Assembly (NCBI GenBank): GCA_003241285.1
Contig: QFOT01000011.1
Coordinates: 1 to 28,330 of the forward strand
Origin: Micavibrio aeruginosavorus
Lineage (GTDB): Bacteria > Pseudomonadota > Alphaproteobacteria > Micavibrionales > Micavibrionaceae
DNA: 28,330 bases
Direction: 5' to 3'
Position numbers and translations under genes: made by a program. Each line of letters starts with the position of its first letter. Within the stretch, counting starts at the first letter, position 1. Below the pieces are notes generated by a model that saw only the letters and a list, made by a program, of their open reading frames with translations, ran no database searches and had not been told where the DNA came from. Shown here one piece after another: positions 1-8,303 of the stretch.

Positions 1-1
1 G

Positions 2-304
2 GTTTCTCTGCTTATCGTGCATAAAGGCCAGCGTCTGAAATCCCTGTTCTTTATCATCACCTGCATAGCGTCCCTTCGTCTGCAGATGGGTATCATGGCA
101 TCGACCGGATATAATTTCGGCTTTACCGGATGGTTCGAAATGTCGTCTTTCCGCCGCGGGCTGATCGTCTATGCCATCTTTATCGCCCTTTTTCTTCTGC
201 TCTCGCATTTATCGCCCTACACTAAAGGGCCGATTTATCTCGCTGCGTCCTTAAGTATTTTCTTTATGGCGTTTATCATCTCATCCCTGCTAATGATCGT
301 GTGA
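2..304 (+). CDS. Hypothetical membrane protein, 5'-partial
   Basis: The reading frame is open from the window edge (position 2), so the true start is probably upstream; the first in-window candidate start is GTG at 17. The product is hydrophobic, with a likely membrane segment near the beginning (LKSLFFIITCIASL) and two clear ones towards the C-terminus (LIVYAIFIALFLLL and SLSIFFMAFIISSLLMIV). It therefore appears to be the C-terminal part of an integral membrane protein. I see no recognisable catalytic motif. The stop codon is one base before the rlmE start, so the two genes are probably co-transcribed. I cannot assign a family. Confidence 0.6.
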   Translation, partial: VSLLIVHKGQRLKSLFFIITCIASLRLQMGIMASTGYNFGFTGWFEMSSFRRGLIVYAIFIALFLLLSHLSPYTKGPIYLAASLSIFFMAFIISSLLMIV

Positions 305-305
305 T

Positions 306-1001
306 ATGACCAAGGGCAAGAAACCGAACAGCAGCGGCAGCAACAGAAAGACAGGGCGGGAACTGACCCAGAAGGTCAAGCACGCCAAGACGCGCAAGAA
401 TTCATCCAATCAGTGGCTTGAACGCCATATCAACGATCCGTATGTGCAAAAAGCCAATCGCGAAGGCTATCGTTCCCGTGCAGCCTATAAACTCAAAGAG
501 ATCGATGAGAAATACGGTCTGATCAAGGCAGGGATGAATGTCGTTGATTTAGGCGCGGCGCCCGGTGGCTGGTGCCAGGTCGCCAAAGAAAAGAAATGCG
601 CCAAAGTCGTGGCGATCGATTTATTGGAAATTGAGCCGATTGAAGGCGTGATATTCATGCAGCTCGATTTTATGGATGACGCAGCGCCGGATAAATTGAA
701 AGAGGCGCTGGATGGGCAGGCAGATTTAGTGATGTCCGATATCGCTCCCAATACAATCGGCCATGCACAAACCGATCACTTGCGTATCATGTCGCTGGTC
801 GAAGCGGCATATGAGTTCGCCACGGAAGTATTGAAGCCGGACGGGGCATTTGTGGCAAAAGTGTTTCAGGGCGGGACGGAGAGCACGCTTCTTAACCGGA
901 TGAAAAAAGATTTTAAATCAGTAAAGCATGTCAAGCCGCCTGCAAGCCGCAAGGAAAGCTCGGAAGGATTCGTCGTCGCCCAAGGCTTTAAAGGCGTTTA
1001 A
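306..1001 (+). CDS. rlmE: 23S rRNA (uridine-2'-O)-methyltransferase RlmE (FtsJ/RrmJ)
   Basis: This enzyme 2'-O-methylates U2552 in the A-loop of 23S rRNA during late 50S assembly, using SAM. The 231-residue product has the SAM-binding motif VDLGAAPGGW at about residues 80-89. The K-D-K-E catalytic tetrad of the family is visible as K62 (AAYKLKEID), D145 (VMSDIAPN), K185 (FVAKVFQGG) and E220 (SSEGFVVA). Its spacing is almost the same as in the E. coli enzyme. A basic N-terminal extension of about 24 residues precedes the conserved fold. The start is one base after the stop of the upstream membrane-protein gene. The stop codon TAA interlocks with the stop of the convergent minus-strand gene (positions 998-1001 read TTAA). 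Confidence 0.95.
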   Translation: MTKGKKPNSSGSNRKTGRELTQKVKHAKTRKNSSNQWLERHINDPYVQKANREGYRSRAAYKLKEIDEKYGLIKAGMNVVDLGAAPGGWCQVAKEKKCAKVVAIDLLEIEPIEGVIFMQLDFMDDAAPDKLKEALDGQADLVMSDIAPNTIGHAQTDHLRIMSLVEAAYEFATEVLKPDGAFVAKVFQGGTESTLLNRMKKDFKSVKHVKPPASRKESSEGFVVAQGFKGV

Positions 1002-2950
1002 GGCTCTTTCGGCGTCTTAACGCTTTGTCCGAAATTTGAAACCTGCCTTGCCTGCTTAAGCGCTTCAGGATCGCTGTCTTTAGGGTTGGCGTGGATGATG
1101 GCTCCTTTGGGCAGAACGGCTTCCGAAATCAGTCTGGTAAGATTGACGAGGCTGTTAGGATCGACAATTTTCCGGTGGTCATCGTTTTCTTCACCAAGGT
1201 CGCGTCTGATCGTGGTAATTTGCTCGAGCCCGATATGAGCGGCAGACGTGCCGACAAGAAAAAACGGCTTTTTTTGAATTTCATTTTCTAAATCATGAAC
1301 TTGTATGCCGGCTTTTTGGGCCTTGTCGATGTTCATCTCATGAACGATTTTTTCCAAAAGCGCTTTGGATACATTCTCGTCATTCTGATCTGCCTCGAAG
1401 CCATCAAGAATAACGTGTTCCCAGCTTGGGTCCACATATGCCCATGTATGGGCGATGATTTTATCATTTGCATCGAAGAGGCAGTAATAAGTGCTAACGC
1501 GATTGCGATAGCCCTCCTTGACAGTTGCGCCCCACTCTCCATCGAGATACTCGCAGGATTTTGTAAAGCGCCCGACGACGAAGAAGCGATCGTCATTATA
1601 CGAAAGCCGTTTGAAAGTGTAGCCCGGTTTTCCGAAGCGCTCGCCCTTGATTTCAATGTCGGAAATCCCTGATACCTGGTCAGGCAGATTTTCGACATCT
1701 TCCCGGCATTCTTTCTTGAATTGCTTGATGGCGGCGATATCACGAACAATCTTTAAATCTCCATAGCGGCCGCAATCTCGCATCGAGCAAAAGCGCATTA
1801 ATTCTGCAATTCTGTCATAGAGCTGGCGGTCCAGCTTACCGACAAGAATTTTGCCCTTTTCGTTTCTTGGAATATTGTCGAGGAGATGCGCCGTTCTTAA
1901 ATAAAAGAATGCTGAAGGCCCTCTCTCAGTCAATAGCTCTCCCCATGCCCTGTAATCGTTGTCCGGGAAAGAGAGTCGCGTCGTGTCTATAAGATTCAAG
2001 AGGCCAAGTTTTTGAGTTTGTGCATCATACTGGGCGTTTTTGAGGATATATTTTGTGAATTCAGTATAGTCTGGAAATACAAGTGTCATCAGCGCCGCGG
2101 CGCGATTGAGGACTTTTACATTCTCGATTTCATGAGCCAGAAAAACTCTGATTTTCTGATAAGTAGAGCGAGAGAATTTTTCCTCAACTTTAGTATGTGA
2201 AAAAACCTGCCCGATGCCAATAACATGATCCAGTGGCATGCCGTGCAGACGCGCAATCTCCTGTTCACGATCATTTTTGTAAATAGCATTTTCCCAGGCT
2301 AGACGAATGGACGTAGGCAAAAAAGGGCCCGCCGTTTTTTTCATGGTTTCGGCGACATCATGGAGCGCGTGAATTTGGAAATTCTTTTTCAGTTCATCTA
2401 TTTTCCGAGGCAATTCGCCTGTAAAATCACGGGATTGCGGTTCAGTAAGCCATTTCGAAAGACTGCGGCGGTCGCCGTATGTAAACGTTTGTAGCGCGTT
2501 TGCGGCGGCGGGAGCTTTTATGCCTTTGCCGAGCTGTTTGCGGGTAGTTTGAAAAAACGCCCTCTCGTATGAAATCTCGTTATCCTGTTTCCGGTTTTTG
2601 AAGTGCAGCCTGAGATCGTCACCGATGCAATCAATCAGATATTCTAAAATGGCTGGATTTGATTTGGGCAAATTCCCATATGTTTTGCTGTAATCGCGTA
2701 CCAGCTCCATCAGCATATTGATCTGGTTATCCCAATGCCGTGACGCCTTGCCCGGCATATCGCCTGTATGATAGGTCGAAAGAAAGTCTTTTAATTTCGC
2801 CAGTCGTTCTCTGCGCCTCGGATCCTTTATTTGTCGAGTGAGCTTATCGAGAATTTCGGCTGTTTCCGGTGAAAGGGGATGTTTCGACGTCAGAAAAGCA
2901 TGAAGCTTTTCCGCTTTTTCAAGCGCAACCGGCAAGTCAAGTTCCGTCAT
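998..2950 (-). CDS. Unknown protein, paralogue A of a tandem pair
   Basis: I do not recognise the family. The product is about 650 residues, soluble, mostly predicted helical and without a signal peptide. Its second half aligns by eye with the gene at 3010-4818. Shared stretches include K/R-IR-FL-x-EIE (residues about 268-278), YRAWGE near 333, FG/RFGKPGYTFK near 440, GRFTKSCEYL near 460, then IIAHTWAYV and VILDGFEA near 500-520. I chose ATG 2950 (MTELDLPV) because AGGA lies five bases upstream; ATG 2956 is the alternative. The gene follows its paralogue after about 50 bases and is probably in the same operon. The C-terminal Cys-containing segment followed by II-AH-W and DGFE suggests a compact enzymatic or binding domain, but its function is unknown. 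Confidence 0.8.
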   Translation of the reverse strand: MTELDLPVALEKAEKLHAFLTSKHPLSPETAEILDKLTRQIKDPRRRERLAKLKDFLSTYHTGDMPGKASRHWDNQINMLMELVRDYSKTYGNLPKSNPAILEYLIDCIGDDLRLHFKNRKQDNEISYERAFFQTTRKQLGKGIKAPAAANALQTFTYGDRRSLSKWLTEPQSRDFTGELPRKIDELKKNFQIHALHDVAETMKKTAGPFLPTSIRLAWENAIYKNDREQEIARLHGMPLDHVIGIGQVFSHTKVEEKFSRSTYQKIRVFLAHEIENVKVLNRAAALMTLVFPDYTEFTKYILKNAQYDAQTQKLGLLNLIDTTRLSFPDNDYRAWGELLTERGPSAFFYLRTAHLLDNIPRNEKGKILVGKLDRQLYDRIAELMRFCSMRDCGRYGDLKIVRDIAAIKQFKKECREDVENLPDQVSGISDIEIKGERFGKPGYTFKRLSYNDDRFFVVGRFTKSCEYLDGEWGATVKEGYRNRVSTYYCLFDANDKIIAHTWAYVDPSWEHVILDGFEADQNDENVSKALLEKIVHEMNIDKAQKAGIQVHDLENEIQKKPFFLVGTSAAHIGLEQITTIRRDLGEENDDHRKIVDPNSLVNLTRLISEAVLPKGAIIHANPKDSDPEALKQARQVSNFGQSVKTPKEP

Positions 2951-3009
2951 ATTCATCCTGTGTTGAAACAGAACCCTAATATTCCATAACCGTATGTAAG
3001 TAAAGAAAA

Positions 3010-4818
3010 TTATTCCCCTGGAGGCTTGGGCTCAGGCCCCGCCAGATCCATATTGGCTGCGTAGCTTGGATTGAGCCGGAAAATCGAAAAACTGCTGCTA
3101 TATCCAAGATAACCCTCGATTTCTCCTAAAATCTGCGCATCTTCCGGTGAATACCAATCGCTTATATTTCCTTCGATCGTAGTAATATTTTCCAGTTTTG
3201 GAAGGCTATCGTGAGGGCGCAAACCCTTGCCGGATTCTCCAAGGACAAGCGCAAAAATATCAAAATCGGCGTAGCGCGGATCGGTTAGTTTTTCGCAAAA
3301 TGCATCAAGTATATTGCGAATAAGTTTATTGGTTACGCGACGGTCATTTTGCGGCGCTTCAAAACCGTCGAAAACAAGATAACCCTCGTTACTTCTCCAG
3401 GTCCAGGAGTGGGCGATGATCCTGTCCGAGGGGTCTGTAAGTACATAAAAGCCGCTTTCCCGCGTCATATACGAATGAATGACGCTGTTACGGCAATGAT
3501 CGTAAAGTTTTTCGCAGCATCCAGTGAATTTACCGGGAAAGAAAACGCGGTAATCCTCATAGGAAAGCATTTTGAAATTATAACCGGGCATACCAAAATT
3601 CTCGCCGTCTACAGAAATCTCGGGGATCTCTACGGACGTGTTTGGCAGGTTCGCACATTTGCTGAGCAGATATTTCGCGCCTTCATAGCTTTCATTATCT
3701 AGCTGGTTATCGAAGCAGAATCTACGCAAGTCTGAAAAAATCGCATCTTCGGGCGGGGTTGTCGCAAGCAGATAATCATATATCTGGCCTTTGGTTTTTT
3801 TCAGGTTTATTTCACCGCTTTTTAATCTGGGCATTTCCCCGATATCAGGGAATAAATCGAGATAATACAGCATCTGCGGGCCGAATTTCAGGAGAGTTTC
3901 GCCCCACTGTCTGTAGTTTATATTCTGATCGTAAAAATGGTTCTGGTTTTTCAGATTATGATGGAAATAAAGCTCTTCACGAAAGAAATTCGGCCATCTT
4001 TGGCAATAGGTTGTAAAGCTTCTATAGTCGCCAAACAGCAGGCTGGCAAAGGAGGCGTGGCGGTTCAATTCCGAAATATCTTCTATTTCATAGGATAGAA
4101 AATCTCTTATTTTTAATTGGCAATCGAGGGAAAATGGTAATGTTTCCTTATCAAACTCCAGGTAATCCTCCATGCCGTATACATATTTAACGGGGACTGA
4201 CAGCTTGTCTGCGAAGGCCGTAAATTTATCCATATAAAATTTGTCGTCGTCTTCAAGGAGCCAGTCCTCGAAATTAAGGGCCGGAACGAATTCGCATTCA
4301 GTTTTCGCCAGGCGGGAAGCGGCCATGACAAGGCCTTGATATTGAGGATCGTTCAAAACATTTTGGGCGTGCTCTAAAATCCGTTCGCACGCATCAGTAT
4401 GATATCTGAGCAGATGAAATTTTAGCTTATCATATATTTTATCGTATTGTTTGCCTTCTGGCTGGTGAATCCATTCTTCTATAGATGATATATTCCCGGA
4501 AATAATGTCGTGAAGCGTGCTTCTGTGATGCCCGACCGTCCTTTTGCAATGCAATTGGTACAACTCGGGATACTTCATTTCAACTGCGGCGACGGCATTG
4601 AAATAATGGCGTATTTTCCCGTCCCGTGTTAGCCGCGAGAAAAGATCGCTTTCCAGTTCTTCAATGTTGGGAGCATGGGAATGCGCCTGCTCGAATTCCT
4701 TTGCCAGGCGGAATATGCTGTTTTTAAGACGCAAAGCCACTGGCAAGTTATCGGCGGAAATCTTCTTCAACAATCCATGGGCGGCATGGAGTGCGGCTTT
4801 TGATGGCCGGATACGCAT
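3010..4818 (-). CDS. Unknown protein, paralogue B of a tandem pair
   Basis: A 602-residue soluble protein of unknown function, related to the product of 998-2950. The best matching region is the C-terminal third. Around residues 401-490 it reads ISVDGENFGMPGYNFK, then PGKFTGCCEKL (two adjacent Cys), GFYVLTDPSDRIIAHSWTW and LVFDGFEAPQND. The same order of motifs occurs in the neighbour. N-terminal portions are helical and diverge much more. The start ATG at 4818 has an AGGGA box about 11 bases upstream. A promoter with TTGGCA and TATGAA hexamers 17 bp apart lies just upstream at 4847-4875. Genes of this kind, duplicated in tandem with divergent N-termini and a conserved C-terminal domain, could be host- or prey-interaction factors, but that is speculation. 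Confidence 0.8.
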   Translation of the reverse strand: MRIRPSKAALHAAHGLLKKISADNLPVALRLKNSIFRLAKEFEQAHSHAPNIEELESDLFSRLTRDGKIRHYFNAVAAVEMKYPELYQLHCKRTVGHHRSTLHDIISGNISSIEEWIHQPEGKQYDKIYDKLKFHLLRYHTDACERILEHAQNVLNDPQYQGLVMAASRLAKTECEFVPALNFEDWLLEDDDKFYMDKFTAFADKLSVPVKYVYGMEDYLEFDKETLPFSLDCQLKIRDFLSYEIEDISELNRHASFASLLFGDYRSFTTYCQRWPNFFREELYFHHNLKNQNHFYDQNINYRQWGETLLKFGPQMLYYLDLFPDIGEMPRLKSGEINLKKTKGQIYDYLLATTPPEDAIFSDLRRFCFDNQLDNESYEGAKYLLSKCANLPNTSVEIPEISVDGENFGMPGYNFKMLSYEDYRVFFPGKFTGCCEKLYDHCRNSVIHSYMTRESGFYVLTDPSDRIIAHSWTWRSNEGYLVFDGFEAPQNDRRVTNKLIRNILDAFCEKLTDPRYADFDIFALVLGESGKGLRPHDSLPKLENITTIEGNISDWYSPEDAQILGEIEGYLGYSSSFSIFRLNPSYAANMDLAGPEPKPPGE

Positions 4819-4846
4819 ATACTAATAAATCCCTGTTTTTTGACTA

Positions 4847-4875
4847 TTCATAAGATTTTCATGGGGTTCTGCCAA
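4847..4875 (-). promoter_or_regulatory. Predicted sigma-70 type promoter for the paralogue pair
   Basis: Read on the minus strand, TTGGCA (4875-4870) and TATGAA (4852-4847) are separated by 17 bases. Transcription would begin near 4840, giving a leader of about 22 nt before the ATG at 4818. It is back-to-back with the guaB promoter. Identified by eye only. Confidence 0.45.
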
Positions 4876-4901
4876 ATAAAAAATGCAGTCTCCTATAATT
4901 C

Positions 4902-4930
4902 TTTACATTCCGGCTGTTTGTCCCTATAAC
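4902..4930 (+). promoter_or_regulatory. Predicted sigma-70 type promoter for guaB
   Basis: TTTACA at 4902-4907 and TATAAC at 4925-4930 are separated by exactly 17 bases, close to consensus at both boxes. The predicted start of transcription is near 4937, leaving a leader of about 32 nt that contains the AAGGGA ribosome-binding site upstream of ATG 4969. This also argues against the upstream in-frame TTG at 4942 as the translation start. Confidence 0.6.
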
Positions 4931-4968
4931 TCCACTGCAAATTGGCCCAAAAATTAAGGGAATTTGCC

Positions 4969-6444
4969 ATGCTCATCCAAGATAAAATCCGTGAAGGTCT
5001 GACTTTTGACGACGTGCTGTTGATCCCGGGAGCCTCGAGCGTCCAGCCAACCGATGTTGACACATCCACCAAGCTTACCCGCGACATTACCCTGAATATC
5101 CCGATTTTATCGGCAGCCATGGATACGGTCACAGAAGCAGAGATGGCGATCGCCATGGCGCAAAATGGCGGGCTCGGCATTATTCACCGCAATATGACGA
5201 TCGACGAACAGGCGGAACAGGTTCGCCGCGTCAAAAGATTTGAATCCGGCATGGTGTCCAACCCGATTTCCATCCTACCCCATCTGCCGCTTAAGGAAGC
5301 CCTTGGCATTATGAGCCATTATAATATTTCCGGCCTTCCCGTCACTGATAATGAAGGGCGGTTGCTGGGTATATTGACCAACCGCGATGTGCGCTTTGCG
5401 CAACATGACGATCAGCCGATCCATGAGCTCATGACCAAAGAGAACCTCATCAAGGTTTACAACGGCGTTTCAAAAGAAGATGCCAAAAAACTGTTACACC
5501 AGCACCGCATTGAAAAACTTCTTATCGTAAACAACGAAGAAAAAGTCATCGGCCTTATGACGGTTAAGGACATCGAAAAATCCAAGCTCTATCCGAATGC
5601 CTGCAAGGATGAAAAAGGCCGCTTGCGCGCTGGCGCGGCTGTGGGAACCGGTGATTTAAATTACGAGCGGGCCATGACGCTTTCCGAGGCCGAGCTGGAT
5701 GTGCTTGTGGTCGATACGGCGCACGGTCATTCAAAAGCGGTTCTTGATGCTGTCGAAAAAATCAGGAAAGCGCGCGGCAATAAAATGCAGATTATCGCTG
5801 GCAATATAGCAACGCGCGATGCGGCCAAAGCCCTGATCGATGCAGGCGCGGACGCTGTGAAAGTCGGGATCGGCCCGGGCTCTATCTGTACGACCAGAAT
5901 CGTCGCCGGTGTTGGCGTGCCGCAATTAACCGCGATTATGAATGCGGTGGAAGAGTGCCATAAGCAAGGCATTCCAGTGATTGCCGATGGCGGGATTAAA
6001 TATTCGGGCGATTTCGCCAAAGCCATTGCCGCCGGAGCCGATTGCGCCATGATGGGCGGCATTTTCGCCGGAACCGACGAAGCGCCGGGTGAGGTTATAT
6101 TGTATCAAGGCCGCTCTTATAAATCCTATCGCGGCATGGGTAGTGTCGGCGCGATGGTCGAAGGCTCAGCTGACCGTTACTTCCAGGGTAAGATCCGCGA
6201 AAGCAAAAAACTGGTTCCCGAAGGAATTGAAGGCCGCGTGCCGTATAAAGGCGCGATGGGTAATGTTTTGCACCAGATGGTTGGCGGGCTTCGCGCGGCG
6301 ATGGGCTATACCGGATGCGCTACGATCAAGGAAATGAAGGAAAAGGCTGAATTCATCCGTATGACATCGGCAGGGTACCGGGAAAGCCATGTCCATGATG
6401 TGACGATTACCTCTGAAGCGCCTAACTACCGGAGCGGCAATTAG
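4969..6444 (+). CDS. guaB: IMP dehydrogenase
   Basis: Oxidises IMP to XMP with NAD+, the committed step of GMP synthesis; guaA, further along the window, does the next step. The 491-residue product begins MLIQDKIREGLTFDDVLL, the usual start of the family, and ATG 4969 is preceded by AAGGGA. A TIM-barrel catalytic domain is interrupted by two CBS modules at about residues 95-205. The active-site loop GIGPGSICTTR holds the catalytic Cys307. DGGIKYSGD (about 341-349) and the MGSVGAM segment belong to the phosphate-binding and flap regions. It is full length with no sign of damage. The run guaB, RsmB-family methyltransferase, guaA in one neighbourhood is familiar from alphaproteobacteria, although here it is interrupted by mscS and metFE. 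Confidence 0.97.
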   Translation: MLIQDKIREGLTFDDVLLIPGASSVQPTDVDTSTKLTRDITLNIPILSAAMDTVTEAEMAIAMAQNGGLGIIHRNMTIDEQAEQVRRVKRFESGMVSNPISILPHLPLKEALGIMSHYNISGLPVTDNEGRLLGILTNRDVRFAQHDDQPIHELMTKENLIKVYNGVSKEDAKKLLHQHRIEKLLIVNNEEKVIGLMTVKDIEKSKLYPNACKDEKGRLRAGAAVGTGDLNYERAMTLSEAELDVLVVDTAHGHSKAVLDAVEKIRKARGNKMQIIAGNIATRDAAKALIDAGADAVKVGIGPGSICTTRIVAGVGVPQLTAIMNAVEECHKQGIPVIADGGIKYSGDFAKAIAAGADCAMMGGIFAGTDEAPGEVILYQGRSYKSYRGMGSVGAMVEGSADRYFQGKIRESKKLVPEGIEGRVPYKGAMGNVLHQMVGGLRAAMGYTGCATIKEMKEKAEFIRMTSAGYRESHVHDVTITSEAPNYRSGN

Positions 6445-6540
6445 TATCTTTTTGCTGTAATGCGTCAAAGGTGGCGGTGGAACCAAAAGGCTTTGCTTGC
6501 GTTAATCACAGACACATCTTTATCAAAAAGGATATTAACG

Positions 6541-6828
6541 ATGAAAAAATCTATTGCCCTTACTGCATTAGCCGTACTTGCCTTGACGCCATCTTTTGCA
6601 AAGGCAGAAGACGTTGTTAAACATGAAACCACACATGAAACGACAACGCACACTACGACTGTCGAGGCTAAAGAAGCGGTTCTGAAAGACGGGACAAAAA
6701 TCTCCATCGAAGGCGATCACGTATTCGTTGTAAGCGCGGATGGAACGAAAACGCCTGCGCCGGATGCTCAGCATGAGCTGGCTGACGGTACCAAGGTTAC
6801 GACCCATGGCGGCGTAATCGTAAAGTAA
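6541..6828 (+). CDS. Small secreted (periplasmic) protein of unknown function
   Basis: A 95-residue protein starting at ATG 6541, preceded by AAAAGGA at good spacing; the open frame further upstream (from 6460) is not needed. It has a clear Sec signal peptide with a KK n-region, the hydrophobic stretch IALTALAVLALTPSFA and likely cleavage after AKA. The mature part begins with a His/Thr-rich tract (residues about 26-45, repeats of HETT and HTTT). It ends with two similar units, KDGTKISIEGDHVFVV and ADGTKVTTHGGVIV, suggesting a short beta-strand repeat. No enzymatic motif is seen. The His/Thr tract might bind metal, but that is only a guess. A strong intrinsic terminator follows directly. Confidence 0.8.
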   Translation: MKKSIALTALAVLALTPSFAKAEDVVKHETTHETTTHTTTVEAKEAVLKDGTKISIEGDHVFVVSADGTKTPAPDAQHELADGTKVTTHGGVIVK

Positions 6829-6846
6829 GTCTCTCTATCTTCCTTT

Positions 6847-6884
6847 AAAACCCGCCTAAAGGTGAAAAACCGGGCGGGTTTTTT
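6847..6884 (+). terminator. Intrinsic terminator after the small periplasmic protein gene
   Basis: AAAACCCGCC (6847-6856) pairs with GGCGGGTTTT (6873-6882) around a 16-base loop, followed by a short T run to 6884. It lies 18 bases after the stop at 6828 and separates this gene from the downstream methyltransferase gene. Confidence 0.85.
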
Positions 6885-6931
6885 AATTCCAGTCCTTTGC
6901 ATAGGACCGGGAAAGCTGCTAGAAACCAGCC

Positions 6932-8227
6932 ATGACCCCAGCAGCCCGTATTAAAGCCGTCCTTGAAATTCTGGAAAGACTGAACGCCATGCGTGTTCCG
7001 ATGGACGCGTCTGTCGGCGACTACATGCGCTTTCGTAAATACATAGGATCGAAAGACCGCAATGCCATCGTCGAGAAATCCTATGGCATTATGCGCCACT
7101 GGGCGCGGCTTGACTGGCATATTGAACGTGCTGGAATGGAGATTAATCCGCGCACGATTCTGATCGCCTATCTGGCGCTGGTTGAAAAGGACGAAAAAGC
7201 ACCAGAGCATTTCGACGGGTCCAAATACGGCGCGGAAAATCTGTCTGAAGGTGAATTGAAGTTATTCGATGAGTTACTGGGCGTTGAGATTGAGCCTGCA
7301 GATATGCCGGCGGCTGTTCGCGTCGAATGTCCCTCCGATTATGAAGAAACGCTTCGCAATTATTTCGGCGGGGAATTTGAATCCGAGCTTGCGGCAATGA
7401 TCGATCCTGCCCCGCTGACATTGCGCGTCAATGTCACGATGGCAGCCCGCGAAAAAGTAAAAGCGAAGCTCGCCGACGATAAAGTCGAAGTTGAAGAGAC
7501 GCAGTATTCGCCTTGGGGTCTGCGGGCGAAGGAGAAATCCTTCATCTCCAAAACCCGCGCTTTTGTGAAGGGCTGGATCGATATTCAGGATGAAGGTTCG
7601 CAATTGATCGCGCTCGCCTGTGACGCCAAACCCGGTATGCAGGTGATGGATTATTGCGCCGGTGCCGCCGGGAAAACACTGGCGCTTGCGAATGCCATGG
7701 CTATTAAAGGCCGCATTGTTGCAATGGATACGGAAGCTGCACGACTTGAAAAAGGCCGCGAGCGCTTGCGCCGCGCCTATGTAACGGATATCATTGAAAT
7801 ACGCCCTTTAAGCGATGAAAAACACGCCAAGTGGTTTCGTAAACAAAAGCAGAATTTCGATGTCGTTCTCACCGATGTTCCTTGTTCGGGAACCGGTACA
7901 TGGCGCAGAAATCCCGATATGCGCTGGCGCTCTTTTGGTCCCAAACTGGAAGAGCTGATTGTCATTCAGGCAGATATCATGGACAAGGTCGTGCATGCTA
8001 TTAAACCCGGCGGACGTCTGGTTTATGCGACCTGCTCGATCCTGCCGGAAGAAAACGAGCAGCAGGTCGAAAAGTTTCTGGAGCGCCATCCGGATTTTAA
8101 ACTGTTGCCGCTCGCCGAAGCCTGGCCCGAAGGTTTGAAAATTCCGTGTGAAGGCGATGTTATGCGCCTGACCCCGAAGCGTCACAACACAGACGGGTTT
8201 TTTACCGCCATTCTGCAAAGACAGTAA
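6932..8227 (+). CDS. rsmB: RsmB/NOP-family rRNA (cytosine-5-)-methyltransferase
   Basis: SAM-dependent RNA m5C methyltransferase, probably acting on 16S rRNA. The 431-residue product has an N-terminal NusB/RsmB-like helical part (residues about 1-120), then the catalytic Rossmann domain. Visible motifs are the SAM loop DYCAGAAGKT (about 240-249), the PC motif DVPCSGTGTWRRNPD with Cys318, and the TC motif YATCSILPEENE with Cys368. The two cysteines match the release and nucleophile residues of this superfamily. Start ATG 6932 has only a weak ribosome-binding site. The symbol follows the usual naming of the guaB-linked alphaproteobacterial homologue. The exact target cytosine cannot be read from the sequence, and another RsmB/RsmF-type specificity is possible. 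Confidence 0.88.
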   Translation: MTPAARIKAVLEILERLNAMRVPMDASVGDYMRFRKYIGSKDRNAIVEKSYGIMRHWARLDWHIERAGMEINPRTILIAYLALVEKDEKAPEHFDGSKYGAENLSEGELKLFDELLGVEIEPADMPAAVRVECPSDYEETLRNYFGGEFESELAAMIDPAPLTLRVNVTMAAREKVKAKLADDKVEVEETQYSPWGLRAKEKSFISKTRAFVKGWIDIQDEGSQLIALACDAKPGMQVMDYCAGAAGKTLALANAMAIKGRIVAMDTEAARLEKGRERLRRAYVTDIIEIRPLSDEKHAKWFRKQKQNFDVVLTDVPCSGTGTWRRNPDMRWRSFGPKLEELIVIQADIMDKVVHAIKPGGRLVYATCSILPEENEQQVEKFLERHPDFKLLPLAEAWPEGLKIPCEGDVMRLTPKRHNTDGFFTAILQRQ

Positions 8228-8303
8228 TTATTTATTCTATTGATTTTTTGAGATCACGGCGTACCCTCAATTTTATTTCAAATACAGGCGGGAATGAAAA
8301 GTG

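Noticed and set aside
1295..1672. Plus-strand ORFs opposite the two paralogues (for example 1295-1672 and 3349-3702)
   Set aside because: They are antisense shadows; the minus-strand frames are long, paired as paralogues and carry ribosome-binding sites.
4942..4968. Upstream TTG start for guaB
   Set aside because: It lies between the predicted transcription start and the ribosome-binding site; MLIQDKIREGLTF is the usual IMP dehydrogenase start.
5727..6062. Minus-strand ORFs inside guaB
   Set aside because: Shadow frames of a well-conserved enzyme, with no ribosome-binding site.
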